Assembly (NCBI GenBank): GCA_021234155.1
Contig: JAJEKV010000034.1
Span: forward strand, 4,379,781 to 4,443,780
Source of the DNA: Isoetes taiwanensis
Taxonomy: Eukaryota > Streptophyta > Lycopodiopsida > Isoetales > Isoetaceae
Length of the DNA stretch: 64,000 bases
Direction: 5' to 3'
A program made the translations under genes and the position numbers. A model generated the notes under the pieces. It was not told the DNA's origin and ran no database searches. It worked only from the letters and a program-made list of their open reading frames with translations. This document shows positions 23,582-36,067 of this stretch, one piece after another (position 1 is the first letter of the stretch; every line of letters begins with the position of its first letter).

Positions 23582-24061
23582 ATGGCAGAGAGGCAAGGGC
23601 AGTATATTGGAGTGCGAATGAGAAAATGGGGCTCCTGGATTTCTGAAATCAGAGAACCCAACAACAAGAAGAGGCTGTGGCTTGGCACATTTCCGAGCGC
23701 TGAAATCGCAGCTCTTGCACACGACATTGCAGAGCTGGGTTTCAAAGGAAAATACGCGGCTCTCAATTTTGAAGAATCGAAACAGATAGAGATCCCCAAT
23801 ACTTTGTCTGTTCAGGCCATAAGGGCTGCTGCCTTCGCTGTGGCAGATAATCTGCTCACAGAAAAGCGTGAGGCTGAGGCCCGAGGTGAGAGTGAGGCCC
23901 GAAGTGGAAGTGGAAGTGAGGGTGAGGCTGAGGCTGAGGCTGAGGGTGAGGCTCTTTTTGAGATGCAATGGCATGAGCATGATGTTGAAATCCAAGCTCC
24001 TTTGCCAGATCATTCTTACATTGACGAGGAGCTTTTTCGAAATGCCCAGCATTCTTTGTAA
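23582..24061 (+). CDS. AP2/ERF transcription factor, DREB-like
   Basis: An intronless frame of 159 codons. The AP2 DNA-binding domain occupies about residues 7-65: [20 protein letters not shown], then [20 protein letters not shown] and a closing YAALNF. Conserved features of the three-stranded sheet and helix ([13 protein letters not shown]) are intact. The spacing and the [15 protein letters not shown] signature resemble DREB subfamily members (A-4/A-5 type). The linker at about residues 95-124 is a Glu/Ala/Gly/Ser low-complexity tract encoded by GAGGCT/GAGGGT hexamers. The C-terminus is acidic ([22 protein letters not shown]), as in activation domains. I choose ATG 23582 because the upstream in-frame codon at 23555 is TTG. 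In the family, such proteins bind GCC-box or DRE promoter elements in the nucleus. It looks intact and is probably the best functional host gene here. Confidence 0.88.
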   Translation: MAERQGQYIGVRMRKWGSWISEIREPNNKKRLWLGTFPSAEIAALAHDIAELGFKGKYAALNFEESKQIEIPNTLSVQAIRAAAFAVADNLLTEKREAEARGESEARSGSGSEGEAEAEAEGEALFEMQWHEHDVEIQAPLPDHSYIDEELFRNAQHSL

Positions 24062-24132
24062 CATGGCTCATGCCCTTCTTCTCCGCCTCCTCCTTGCTTC
24101 CTTGATTCCCAGTTACATGATGATTATCCATT

Positions 24133-24307
24133 TTCTGAGGAGATTTCACTTTGGTAGAGATTTCACTTAGTGATTCCAAACCAAACTCAGTTTCTAGGAG
24201 ATTCCACTTTGGTAGAGATTTCACTTAGTGATTCCAAACCAAACTCAATTTCTGAGGAGATTTCACTTTGGTAGAGATTTTACTTAGTGGTTTCAAACCA
24301 AACTTAT
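24133..24307. repeat. Three tandem 58-bp units downstream of the ERF gene
   Basis: Three head-to-tail copies (about 24133-24190, 24191-24248, 24249-24307) of a unit containing GAGATTTCACTTTGGTAGAG and TTTCACTTAGTGATTCC and AAACCAAACT. Copies differ at a handful of bases. They lie in the likely 3' UTR or just beyond it. Confidence 0.85.
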
Positions 24308-24309
24308 AC

Positions 24310-27300
24310 AGCCTCAACTCAGCACATTTTCATATTATAATTTTGCCATGCTTGAATGATCATGTACTACCTATGTGCTTTAAGAATCCCTTTATAATAA
24401 CATCCTCAACAAAAGTTCTCGGATGTGTTTACAATTTATCATGTCATTGGATTTAATATACTTGTGTGTAAGTACACCGCCAAACTTCCTTCCAACTCAA
24501 TCACTATGAACACGTTTAATCGTATATCAATGGTTCCTTCGATTGACAATGAGATATAGTCTTTCTTCTCTTCTCCATCCTTTTGTTTTTCTCCCTTCTT
24601 TCTTGGTTAAGCATCATTTTCCCATGCTATAATAACTACAATATTTGCACCCTAATGGGGTGAGTAAGGCTATACAATCTTGCAATTTGTTTTGTTGGAG
24701 TACGCCCCCTAGATTTTATGTTTTATAGATCTTCTCCCTGGATATAGTTACTAAAATTAGAGCACTCTTGGCGATCACTTATTTTGTCCTCTACTGTTTT
24801 TTTTTTTTTTTTGCAAGGAACATAAATATAGAAAAAGATATGAGTTGACTCTATGATGGCAAATTCAGACAATATCATTCTCTATTCAAAGGCTATTGAA
24901 TTCTTCTTTCTATCGAGAAAGCAAAAGGTACATTCTACATGCATTGATGTGATTTTCCAGTTCTACTTGGCCCTCATGTCCACCTACAAAGTCTGATTAT
25001 CAGTAGTTTGGAGGTTGTATGTGTCAATTTCTAGCCACTCTTGAGATGCTTGCGATGACTTATTGTGTCTAGACGCCGGTATAGACGTTGATAACGTGCA
25101 AACTTCTTGTAAAGATGCAAATCAAAGGAACCTAACCTTAATTAGCTTATATTGTGGATGCTAAGAAAGCTGTGCATTGTGTATATCATGTCATTGTATG
25201 TACAACGTCAATCATTCCAGTCCTACTTAATAAATATGAATGTGTAGTCATCTTCTCTTCTCCATCCCATTTGTTTTTCTCCCTTCTTTTTGAGTTGACC
25301 TAAGGGCATACTCTAGGGCCGAGTACGTGTTTTTGGCATATGCTGCAAAATATTCTATTTGGAGGGTGGATTTGTCGAAATTTTTGAGTAATATGAAATT
25401 TGGATAGTGGAGATTCAACGTGGAGCTAAAACAACTGGAATTCCATGGGTTTCCAGTTTTTTTCTACTCTAAGTGATGGTGAACTCTGAGATTGAATGGA
25501 CACCGCTGCTTGAACTTCAGGTCTCTATCTCATGCTTATAATTTTTAAATTTTCTGTCCCTTAAATTGGTGTTGGTCAAAAGCTATTTGATCCTATGTGG
25601 GTTTGTAAGATTGGATCTGGTTCAATATTTTTACATTTATGATCTTTGTTCGACCTTCTAATTGTCTAAACTTGGGCAGCTTTTGAATTCTATTCTTCGA
25701 CAAGTTCATTGCAAAAGCGAAGAAGGAAAGAGCACGAGCATAATTTGCTAGCCATTGTTTGCCTAACAATAAAGACGAGCCTTTTATTGGAGGCAAACAA
25801 TTATTGTTGATATTATCACTCAGTTGTGAAGACTTCTTTTCCCGTGAAAACCTTTCGAGGCAGGGGTTTTTTAATTCTAGTAGCAATGGTTGTATTAGCC
25901 CTTTGTATGGGTTTCATAACTTTTTAGTCTTCGTGGACGTTAAAAATTTCTATTCTATTCTATCATTCCAAATGTTGGCAAGAAAATTGATTTCCAGAGG
26001 ACCCTTTCTATGAACAAATTGACGACCAAGTGCTTGTGACTTTCTTTTTGGAACAAATTCGACACTATTAGATTCAAAGTAGAAGATGATGATGAATGTA
26101 GAGTATCCTTTGTCATGTTCTCTCATTAGATTAAAATACTGTTGGCCAGTATCTATTATGCTAGTCCAATTGCATGTTGTGATGCAGCGTTTGGATGCTA
26201 GAAACTAGATCATCAAAATGTTTTAGTTTAATCATGCATGCTAAATGACGAAATTAGTCATTGCTATCCAAAGGCTTCTATCCTTCAATGTACCTTCTCA
26301 TATGCTACGCTAATTGCAACATATATCAAGTATGTCAAGTGTGGCAATAGAAATGTCTGTCTTAATCTTTTTTCTATATCCAGGCCTCTAGCCATCCATG
26401 TTATATGTCAACTTAATGCAAGTTCACCAAGAACTTTTCCACATATGTAGTTTGGATAGATATCTTCTTGAATGTGCAATTGATCAAGGGTGCAATATAT
26501 TTAGCATAGTCTACATAGCAAGCAAAGTAGTGGTGACAATTCATACTACAAACAATCTCCATATTTATCTCTCTTTACAAATGGACATGTAAGTTCATTG
26601 TAATGCGATGTCTACCTAATTCGATGACCGACAAAATCTACTCAAGTCCAATGTTGCAGAAAGTAACAACTCGTCGGACCCATTTCAGAAATGACATCGA
26701 CAATAAACGCTTGAATTCTCTGGCTTCATATCTGGCCTGCTATCACAAATTTATGGCCCACATTATCGCTGTTTTGTTTGCGTATTATATTGTAGAGGTA
26801 CGGACCGGCATGGACCTCTGCACTGCACCGGCACTGTTCCATTTAATGAAGCAGAAAAAATGCTACTTACTGATAGTGTAAGCTTCAGGAGAAATATACT
26901 AAGCCAATCTGAACAAGGAAGTTACAGGCTCTGCTTTATAAACCGGGTGGAAGATGGCAGGCGTACCTGTGCATATACTAATTTTGTCAATATGCAGTAT
27001 GCTCATTTTGTCAATGAACTCGTATAGCTGTATTGCATCTACCAGTACAAGCTGAGGGAATCCGGTAAATGAAGCAAGTGTTACAGAAAATTCGGTTGCT
27101 CTTTTGGAAACAAAAAAGGGCGTTGTAAACACGGCCTTATAGTTTCTCTTCTTTACATCAATATATGCCAATCGATGTCTTCGGCTGAAAATAACCCCAA
27201 TCTGCTGACGTGGCGTGATCCTAACGGTTGTGGGATTCCATCGTGCAGCATCTCCAATGGTCCTGATTCTGCCACGACACTACTTTCATATGGTGACTTG

Positions 27301-29550
27301 TTTCAATGTTTCCGTGTCACTCTCGTAATAGGATTCTCTTGTCGAATCACACGCATGGCACGTGGCCTTTCTGACCCATTGGCATCAGTGCCAAGGCGGC
27401 AAGGCCACGTGCATCATTGCTGATGTTTAACGTTTCTCCATGATGTCTAGTTATCCCATGTCACATGTCCGTGGCAGCTGAAATCTTGGGCCGGAATCTT
27501 AGAGGCTCTGTATTATCCTGACAGTAGTTAGGATTTTTTTTTCTAACATATTCATATTCATCTTTTTTTTAGTAGTTACTCTTTGTTCCGTAGAAACTTT
27601 GGATCTTCAGGAAGGATCCAACAAGAACAATCCCTTGGTCCCTCTGTATCCACAAGTAGCTGCATATAGAATTCCTTGAATCTTGATTCCACCCACCCAA
27701 GCCCAAGCACCTCGCCATTTACTCTTGAAAGTACCAAAAGCATATATTACTTCTTGCTAACACCCATGCTGGGAATGACAAGAAAACAAACATTTATCCA
27801 AGTGCACTTAGTTAAACAAACCAAATCAAACTAGATAAACAAAGTAGAAGACACTTGTAATGATGTTGTAGACCTCTTTGAAACATTTTATTGATATGTT
27901 AATTGAGGAATTCAAAATAGCAAATGAAACAGAAAGTAACTTGTAGAGCTTATATGCTTCAATAAGGGTCACGATGTAAGATATGATAGATATCTTCATT
28001 GACCTGCATGGGGCACTTAGCCCTTGTTTTTTGAGTACGTAAGTGCTTGGCGCTTGGCCTCAGGTCCAATTGCGCGTGTGCATCAATGATGAAGTTGCAT
28101 AGGATGATTGATCTCATATGTGGTGCCTTCTGCTTGCACCACTCCTGCTTGTTTGATCATCTCGCACCTCATTTTGTTTGGTGCCATTCTTCTCATAGTT
28201 AACTGTGCATAAAAAAAGAAGCAATGGTGGAAAAAAAAACACATTGATGGCTATACATTAAAGAAATCTTAATAGATTATTGGTTGGTTGAAGAGGAGGT
28301 TATCAACCATTAAGGGAATGGAAAAGTTAAGGAAACGACAAGCGATTAAGGCAAAGCGGCATCGGGCATCGAGTCGAATCTGATGGAATGGTTTTTGTCC
28401 CATAGGAGCCGGGGTCAAGGTTCACATAGAAGGCAAAAGCCGAGGGTTTTTTCCACCGGCCCCCTTTTTTTTTGAAGGACGACAATCTATTATCAAGGAA
28501 AATCAAGATACATACAAGGGATCTATGACATGGGACTCAAAACCTAGAGGACGAAATAGTCCACTAAGCAAAACGATCCATACACAGAATATAATCATAT
28601 TCCTTGTGCCACCTTGAGGCATTTAATAGCCTCATCACAATCATCATGTCTCATATCCATCGAGATGATCATCAACGACATTAAATGATCATGCCATCGA
28701 ATAGTACGAGGCGTGATAGCCTCGTGAGATGACATAACGCACTTCTTCCTCACCTTCTTCCAATTGACCCGTTGCCATGACTCTTTAGCGACCGAAAATT
28801 AGGACCATCACCGGCTACAAGTTGCTTGCAAACAAAACAGAAGGATTGACCATCACACAGAGCCGACGCATAGAGGGGGAGGGGTTTTTTGCAAGGCCAT
28901 GCAAGGCATAAACGGAGAGGTGAGAATGATTCTGCTGCTTTGAAAGGAAAAATTTGAAGCTGAATGTCCCCATAGAAGGCAAAAGGTGAAGGTTTTTTCT
29001 TTCCCGATCCGGCAAATAGAGATATACAAAAATGCTGGGCTCTAGTCAGAACGAAGGATTCCCCTACTGGTTTCTCGCATAGATATTCACAGATATTCTT
29101 AGATTCACGGATTCATGCTTACAATACAAAACCGTGGCCTCTAGCTGCAGGAGACTCATAGATTCACAGATTCGTGCTTACAATACAAAACTGAAAAAGC
29201 AGATTCATGCTTACAATACGAAACAGAAAAAGCAATAAGAAGCCAATATGCTAACTAAGCAAGAATAAGAAACCAATTATCTAGCATAAGATAAGCTAGG
29301 GTGTCATACCGTTATTCTAGTAACAATCCACTTCGCCAGCAACAATCCACTTCGCCAGCAACACCAATAATTGAATCGGAGGGGGCTAGACATGAACTTT
29401 AATAAATCAACGAACCAAAAAGGAAGCACTCTAGACCACCGTCGGATTGCTTAAGTGAACCCAAATCAACGAACCAAAAAGGGCGACTCTAGAAATACTA
29501 CTCAAAGATGCCTCGAATTTAATACAACATCAAAATCATAGGAAAACCTT
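24310..29550. other. Gene-poor stretch, no supported coding region
   Basis: No frame here shows a domain. Visible structure is limited: a poly-T run at about 24790-24811, a 50-bp pyrimidine-rich phrase (CTTCTCTTCTCCATCC, then TTTGTTTTTCTCCCTTCTTT) at about 24562 and again at 25250, a foldback at 27359-27411, an AGAAGGCAAAAG-containing phrase at 28421 and 28973, and a tandem CACTTCGCCAGCAACA at 29329-29362. Confidence 0.45.
27359..27411. repeat. Nested hairpin with CACGTG at both ends
   Basis: CACGTGGCCTT (27359-27369) pairs exactly with AAGGCCACGTG (27401-27411). Inside, TTGGCA (27379-27384) pairs with TGCCAA (27389-27394). The outer ends contain the G-box core CACGTG. It may be a small foldback element or a chance arrangement. 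Confidence 0.6.
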
Positions 29551-29551
29551 A

Positions 29552-29605
29552 AACAATGTTTTAAATTGAAACGCACTTATTTAAGAAGTGCGTTTGAAAG
29601 ATTCC
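29552..29605 (+). repeat. Left terminus of the 6.6-kb element, inverted-box type
   Basis: The tip AACAATG is followed 17 bases in by AAACGCACTT. Its inverted copy AAGTGCGTTT lies 7 bases further, forming a perfect 10-bp stem. GAAAGATTCC ends the conserved block. Confidence 0.7.
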
Positions 29606-31664
29606 TTCCAAAATTTACAAAATTTTAAAATCCCCCTAAAAGGATCCTTTTATTATCTTTAGTCCAAATATTTACAAAACTGCTCATGAAAATAGACATT
29701 TTAGGAAGGCTTAACGTTATGGAGGAAACCAAAAAAAAAAAATATCACATTTTGGAGGGAAAAAGAACTGCTACGAAAGCCAAAGATTTATTATGGGGCA
29801 AATTCATACGAAAAAAATTAAATGCTTTTGTACCTTGTCCCCAAATTTTTTTGTTGGCGCTATAGAAGAAAAAAAATTCTTATTTTAGAACCGCTTTTGG
29901 CTAAACGCCTTAGTTGACCTTAAAACACATCCGAGCCGCTTGAACAAACCGCTTGAATGACAAATCATTGTTTTTGCATCACATAGTATTACGTGACGCC
30001 AATACATCCACAATATTTCACAATTAGTCAAAGTTTCAGTTGAGGATGCCGATAAAATTTACACCGAGGAAGCAAAAAGTGAAGTAATGAAGGTTTGTGC
30101 TTCCATGCCCTTCGTTGTTGTTCTCTGAGATATATTAGTACACGCCTCTAGGCTTGCACAAACCAATCCATTAACGTGGTGATGCTCGAAGATAGTCATC
30201 CTCCTTGTCAATGTTGAGCATCTTTATCGCAATTTTGTCATCCAGTGAGCGGTGGGTGTCATCGCATTTTCTTTACCAAAGAAAGTGTTTATCCGCCTTG
30301 CCCTTTCCCCGCCCTCGTTTGCAAATAAATAGGTAAACTTCGAGGGTTGCTACTCGTCGCACCCCTTTAGACAAATCATGTGCTTTCCTTCTTAGAACTT
30401 TCGTGTCTCCGTAACATTTTGGGGTTCTTTTTGGGGTTTCTTGCTTTTAGTAGCAACTTTTAAGCTGTTAAAGTGAAGTTAGCATGTGTGTAGAGTAAAA
30501 AAAGTAAAAATAACAACACGATTTGACTAATTTATGCTCTAATATTGCATTACAAGCTCAGAAATTTTAGAATCGATTTAGAACTTTTTGAACTAAAAAA
30601 CTAATATTAATGTATAAAATTATCCCTTAAGTGTGTTATTTCATCAATATTAAGTTGCAAAACCTTTGGGGGGCAAGAACGACTCCACAAGGACACGGTA
30701 TATATTATCAATGATATATATATAGGTATATCGGATGGGGGGCATCATGTTTAGGGTGTATATAGACGTCAATCCTAGCCCTCAAAATCTTGAGGTGGCG
30801 CATTTATAGCCCTTAGATCTGATGGGGGGCATGCATGGGCATGTATGGGGGCATGCACCACATGCCTGTACCGTCGGATATGGTGGAAGTTAAATCTTGG
30901 CCGTCCATTTAAAGATGATAGGAAAGTGCACAGAAATTTGGCTTATTAATGATATGGTGACGTGGCTTATTAATGATATATGGTGAGTGGCAATACATTT
31001 GATTGCCCATCTGCGGTGAGGTGGCCGGGTGCACACGAAACTCTAGAAAATTCCAAAACTTTTTGTTGCAGATTATCTATTCAAGGAATTGACACTGTTT
31101 TACTCCCTGGATCGGCTGCTTCAGCACATTCTGCCGACTCTTCGACAATTTCATCTCCGACAAACACTGCCGGCACAAATTCTGGTATGGATTGCATTTC
31201 CTTTCCATCTTTTGCGATTTAACTACAGATTTCTTGGGTATTTTGAAATAAATCAGGGTCACCATTGGAGGAAACCTGTGGATGATCAAATTTGCTATTC
31301 TGGGATTGTTGATTCCGTTCTGAGGATCGAATTGTTGATTCCCTTCTGAGAACAAATTTGTTAACTTATGGACCACCTTGCCATTTCATCGATTGCCCTG
31401 TGTGTTTACCGTGGAAATTTTACTGCGGATTCAATGGGCGGGTCATTTCTTCTGGTATAGGGTTAACCTGGAACAATTTATGGGCTCAATGGATCAAACT
31501 TGATTTTTGATAAAGGTCGAGAGGATCCGGCTCAGCTTTTGTGTTGCAGACTTTCATTTGGAGTTGGATTTCATATTTAGTAGCAGAGGAAGTAAACTAT
31601 TAGGGCTCTTGCTTTTTTATAATTCTAGGTTTCCAGACTCCTCCGGCGGTAACGAGAAGCTTAG

Positions 31665-32500
31665 GCATTGGACGCACTTGCTGCTTATGATACTGTGGCT
31701 TTTGATAAAACCGGAACTCCTAGGGGCGCCCGTAACTCCTACAACTAGTGAGCTAGTATGCAAGGCAATTGAACCAATGCATGGCCATGTCATAAGCTTT
31801 AGTTCGGGACAAGCTTCCTCCTGCAACCCAAGTTGTGAAGTCGAGGCTCTTGCTGTTGCTGCCGCTATGGAAAGGGGAGCCACTCATCCCATTGCACGGT
31901 AAGATAAACTTATGCCACTAGAGTGAATGAGTTATGTATTAACTTCTGCTCCCATAAGATTTGGCATCTCACTGTTATTATTGATGATTTTGAATCACTT
32001 CCAGGGAGAGGACTTGCAGCTTTAGTTACATCTGCTGAGGTGATTCAAATTTCTTCTGGTATATTTGCGGATCCGTGATAACCAAGAGAAATAAGTTTCT
32101 TACAGTCAGGAGAAAAATGGTTCTTCTAAGGCTCTTCTTGGCTCGCTAGAATATGCTACATCTTCCCTCTGCAATGGGTCCATATCACATAAGATCATAG
32201 CGGCAATGAAAAAGTCTGTTTATGGAAATGAAATGGTCCATGCTGCATTATCAGTGAATGAAAAGGTAGTAGGATTGCTATAGGTATTGAATATAAGACA
32301 TAGTTATAACTAATCTGATGTTGTCTAGGTTACATTGTTTCACTTTGAAGATAAGATACGGTCTGGAGCAGATGCGGTGTTGACTTCTTTGAAAGCTGGA
32401 GGTTTAAAGTTAATGATGCTTACTGGCGACCACTTAGCCAGTGCTCGACGGGTTGCAAATGCAGTGGGAATTGAGGAAGTATATTGCAATTTCTTGAAAC
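31665..32500 (+). pseudogene. HMA1: HMA1-type P1B ATPase fragment, broken
   Basis: Exons at 31665-31898, 31983-32039, 32105-32265 and 32329 to about 32490 encode, in the right order, DALAAYDTVAFDKTGT (phosphorylation motif), KAIEPMHGH and a Cys-containing stretch, EALAVAAAMERGATHPIAR, LPGRGLAAL, YGNEMVHAALSVNEK and LKLMMLTGDH, then VANAVGIEEVYCN. KAIEP, HPIxR, AALSV and TGDH in this arrangement are characteristic of plant HMA1, the chloroplast-envelope metal pump. Introns remain, so genomic DNA was captured. A 19-bp insertion after DKTGT shifts the frame, and both the transmembrane N-terminus and the C-terminal half are absent. It cannot make an ATPase. Confidence 0.8.
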
Positions 32501-33689
32501 TTCGTTCCTTTGCGATTATGTATTTGTTATTAGGCATAACGTCTTTGTGGGATCCCTCATATTTGAAGCTGATTAGGCCGTTGGCTATTACTCCTGCCAC
32601 AATTGATATTGAGGCTGTCTGATTGCAAATTGTAACAGTTGAAGTAAATGGGCAACAATGAAACCTTCATTGGTAATTTAAACCAATATAATATTGCACT
32701 TCTTTCTTGGGAACTCCTTCAGCTTATGTCATATATCATGTCCAGGGGTGACAGATCATTGCGTAGCTTCGCAGCATTCTCCGATATTGAATTTGAGATT
32801 GAATGTCTTTTCTTGCAAGCCCTTTAAGCTGGTATATTCGGCAGTGCGTGGACATTCATGATGTATTATTTTGTTTGTTTTTGAGTCACTGCGATATTGT
32901 TACATGGTTGATTCACTGGTCTATCTTCTATCAAAGGTATAAGGTGCAATTGCTGCATCTGGCAGCCCATATAAAGCAAGATGTTGAGCATTGTGTGGTT
33001 ACCCAATACATTATTGTGCAAGTAATGTCCAAGGTTTGCCAAATACATTGTACACTTGAACAGTTGCATTTGTTTCTAATATTTGTTCCTAACATGTGTA
33101 ATAATTTGCAAACGTGTAATAATTTACAAACATGTCAACATCCAACATTTGATAATTTTGAGAACTATTTTAATAACTAATAATCAATGTTATAAGTACA
33201 TTTATGTAATAATTGTTGGAGTAGTATTTGCCATCATTTGTGGGAATCACAATATGAAATGTGAGACATTATAATAACATGTGCCTCCAACGTACCAAAA
33301 TGACTTGCTAAAAGATATTTTTTAGCCATCTCCTTTCATAGACGGTTTGTTTTGAAGATGTTAAAATAGATAATATTGATTGGATTATAGATGCAAAACA
33401 ATCATTTAAAAGTGCAATGGGTCAATATGATCGAACTTTCCCATCGATGGCATTTGTTCGAATATATCCTTCAGATGATACAAGAAACTTCTTTTAATTG
33501 CCAAATTTGCACAGACATGACGACAACCTTAGGAACATTTATTCTAGGTACAAAAGGAGAAGTCAGCAAACTAATAAATGCTAGACAATGAAGGCTACCT
33601 CATGTCTTCAAAAGGTTTGGAACATTCTTAATAATGCATTAAAACAAATTATAATCCTTACTGCTTCTGCATGGGCTAATAGGATCTTA

Positions 33690-35030
33690 ACAATCTAAGG
33701 GACTCTTCTTAGAACGTTAGGGAATTTACGAAATCTTTATAGAACGTTAAAAATGTAGGGAAATCTTTGATGTAGGGGGATCTTTACAGAACCTTAGGGA
33801 ATCCAACACAAATCATAGGACATTCTTTACGAGCTCTTGAAAATCTAAGGGAATCTTCAAGAATCTTGGGCAACCTTTTATGAAATCTTGGAGAACATAA
33901 GGGGTCTTCTATAATCTTAAGGAATCTAACAAAATCTTAGGGATATTTTTGTACTCACATTTGGACAACCTTTTATGAAACCTTGGAGAACATAAGGGGT
34001 CTTCTATAATCTTAGGGAATCTAACAAAATCTTAGGGATCTTTACAAAATCTTGGAAATCTACTGGACTCACATTCTTTGGGGTTGGCCAACGTTAGACG
34101 GCCTCTATATTTGAAGAATGTGGTTCTACCCCATTTTCTGGAATAACTATGTTGAGCAAAAGTATACATTGGCATCTTTCCATAAAATTTCTCACGCCTC
34201 GGAACCTAGGGTAATCTTTTTATAATTAGAGAGTCCAGAAGAATCTTTATAAAATCTTGAAAAAAGCTAAGAGAATCTTAAAGAATCTAAGAGAAACTTC
34301 ATAGAATCTTGAAGAATCTAGGAGAATCTTCATAGAATCTTTGGGAACATAGAGGAATCATGGGATAATCTTTGGGAATCTAGGTCAATCTTAGGGAATC
34401 TTACTATGGAAATCTAGAAGAATCTAAGGAAATTGTCTTAAAATCTTTAAGAATATATGGGAATTTAGATAGAATCTTGGAGAATCTAGGGATTCTTATT
34501 AAAATCTAGGGGAACCTCCATAGAATCTTGAGGGAATCTTGATAAAATCTTTAATTACCTAGAGGATTCTAGGGGGATCTTCATAGGATCTTAGAGAATC
34601 TAGAGGAATCTCAAGAGAATCTTAGGGATTCTAGAAGGATCTTTATAGAATCTTGGGAAATCTAAGAGAATGTATATGGAATCTTGGAAAATCTAGAGGA
34701 ATCTTGGGATAGTCTTTGAAAACCTAGGGGAATCTCAAGAGAATCTTAGAAAATCTAGGGATATTTTTGAGAATCTAGAGGAATCTTGATAGAATTTTGG
34801 ACAATCTACATAGAATATTGCAGAATCTAAAGGAACCTTGGGCTAATCTTCAGAAATCTAGGGGACTCTTTCACGCTGGGTGTGTTTTGAATCTACAAGA
34901 TTTTAGGAGAATCTACATATAATATTGCAGAATCTAAAGGAACATTGGGATAATCTTCAGAAATCTAGGGGAATCTTTGTAGAATGTTAAGAATCTAGAG
35001 GAATATTTCATGCTGGGTGTGTTTTGAAGG
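33690..35030. repeat. GGAATCTT-based degenerate minisatellite, about 1.3 kb
   Basis: For about 1.3 kb the plus strand is made of variants of AGGGGAATCTTnATAGAATCTT spaced roughly 10-25 bases apart, with almost no other sequence. At the right end a longer unit of about 125 bp is duplicated (about 34800-34905 and 34920-35028); each copy ends TTTCACGCTGGGTGTGTTTT or nearly so. No coding. Confidence 0.8.
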
Positions 35031-35034
35031 CTCG

Positions 35035-35592
35035 GCTTCATGCACTCCCTCATATTACAAACACTTGTATATATATGTATATATATTTTGTATATAAATA
35101 GTATATATATATTAACGTTTTTACCGGGACCTGATCCGACAAAATTTTTTCACTAACTTGGTTGCCCCACCGAAGCCAGAGAGGGTTTAGCGTTCGTACA
35201 TATAAAAAAAAATGGTATAAATTTACACCGCTAGAACTCTTACCGTATAAATTTATACGGCAAGAGTTGACTTTTTGATTTTTGTTATATGCTATATATA
35301 TACTATATATATACTATATATACATAAAAAATATATAAATCTGGTATAAATTTATACCGAGAGAACTCTCATGATAATATTTATACCGAGAGAACTCTCA
35401 TGCAGATAAAGTTTATACCGAGAGAGCGCTTAAATTTATAATATCTCCTCGAGATAAATTTATATCGAGAGAGAGCTAGATAAATATATACCGCTTCGAG
35501 TCCTCTTTAAGGTATAAATTTATACCGTGAAACTATCCCATACTATGTCCACACATTACTATCTATTGTGGTATGAATGTATACCACCTAGA
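35035..35592. repeat. Array of GGTATAAATTTATACC palindromes with nested stems
   Basis: Variants of the perfect palindrome GGTATAAATTTATACC recur at about 35214, 35243, 35343, 35370, 35410, 35450, 35490, 35511 and 35569, many followed by GAGAGAACTCTC, itself an inverted repeat. At 35237-35270 the arms AACTCTTACCGTATAAA and TTTATACGGCAAGAGTT form a 34-base palindrome with one mismatch. (TATATA) tracts lie just upstream. No ORF. The array is asymmetrically placed, about 0.5 kb from the right end of the 6.6-kb element. Confidence 0.75.
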
Positions 35593-36067
35593 AATTTGTT
35601 TGGAAGAAACTATGGACTACAAAAAATAAATACATTATACATTTTGAAAAAGTCAAGGTTGGATATTTTTACATGGCCATCTCTTGTCTGACGTAAGTCT
35701 ATAGCGAGCCGGCAGAGCAAATAAGAGCATGTATATAAGGCAAGAGTGAGCTTCAGTGAGACAATGTCAAAATATGTTGAATTTTTTACAATTTTGTTCA
35801 TAATCTTGTAATGATTTTGAAAACTTTAAATATAATACCTTTTTGGCACTCTAGTAGACTTGTTGTTTTTTTTCAATGTCTATTTTTTTTAGTCCTTGAA
35901 AATGTTACTATTTCTCAAACCAAACTAGGGGGCCAAAAAGGGGTATCAAATTTTTTTTAATGGAAGCTGAGTTCAAATCCCCCCTCAAAAATGGTGCCTA
36001 AAATATTCAAATTGTCACACATGTCACAACTATACTGAGAAAATAGACCTTTTTTGGGGAATTTTAG

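Noticed and set aside
23522-24224. Minus-strand ORFs overlapping the ERF gene
   Set aside because: They are antisense shadows of the AP2 domain and of its GAGGCT hexamer tract ([11 protein letters not shown]-type).
33690-35030. Interstitial telomere-like repeat
   Set aside because: Some TTTAGGG-like words occur, but the recurrent unit is GGAATCTT with irregular spacing, not (TTTAGGG)n.
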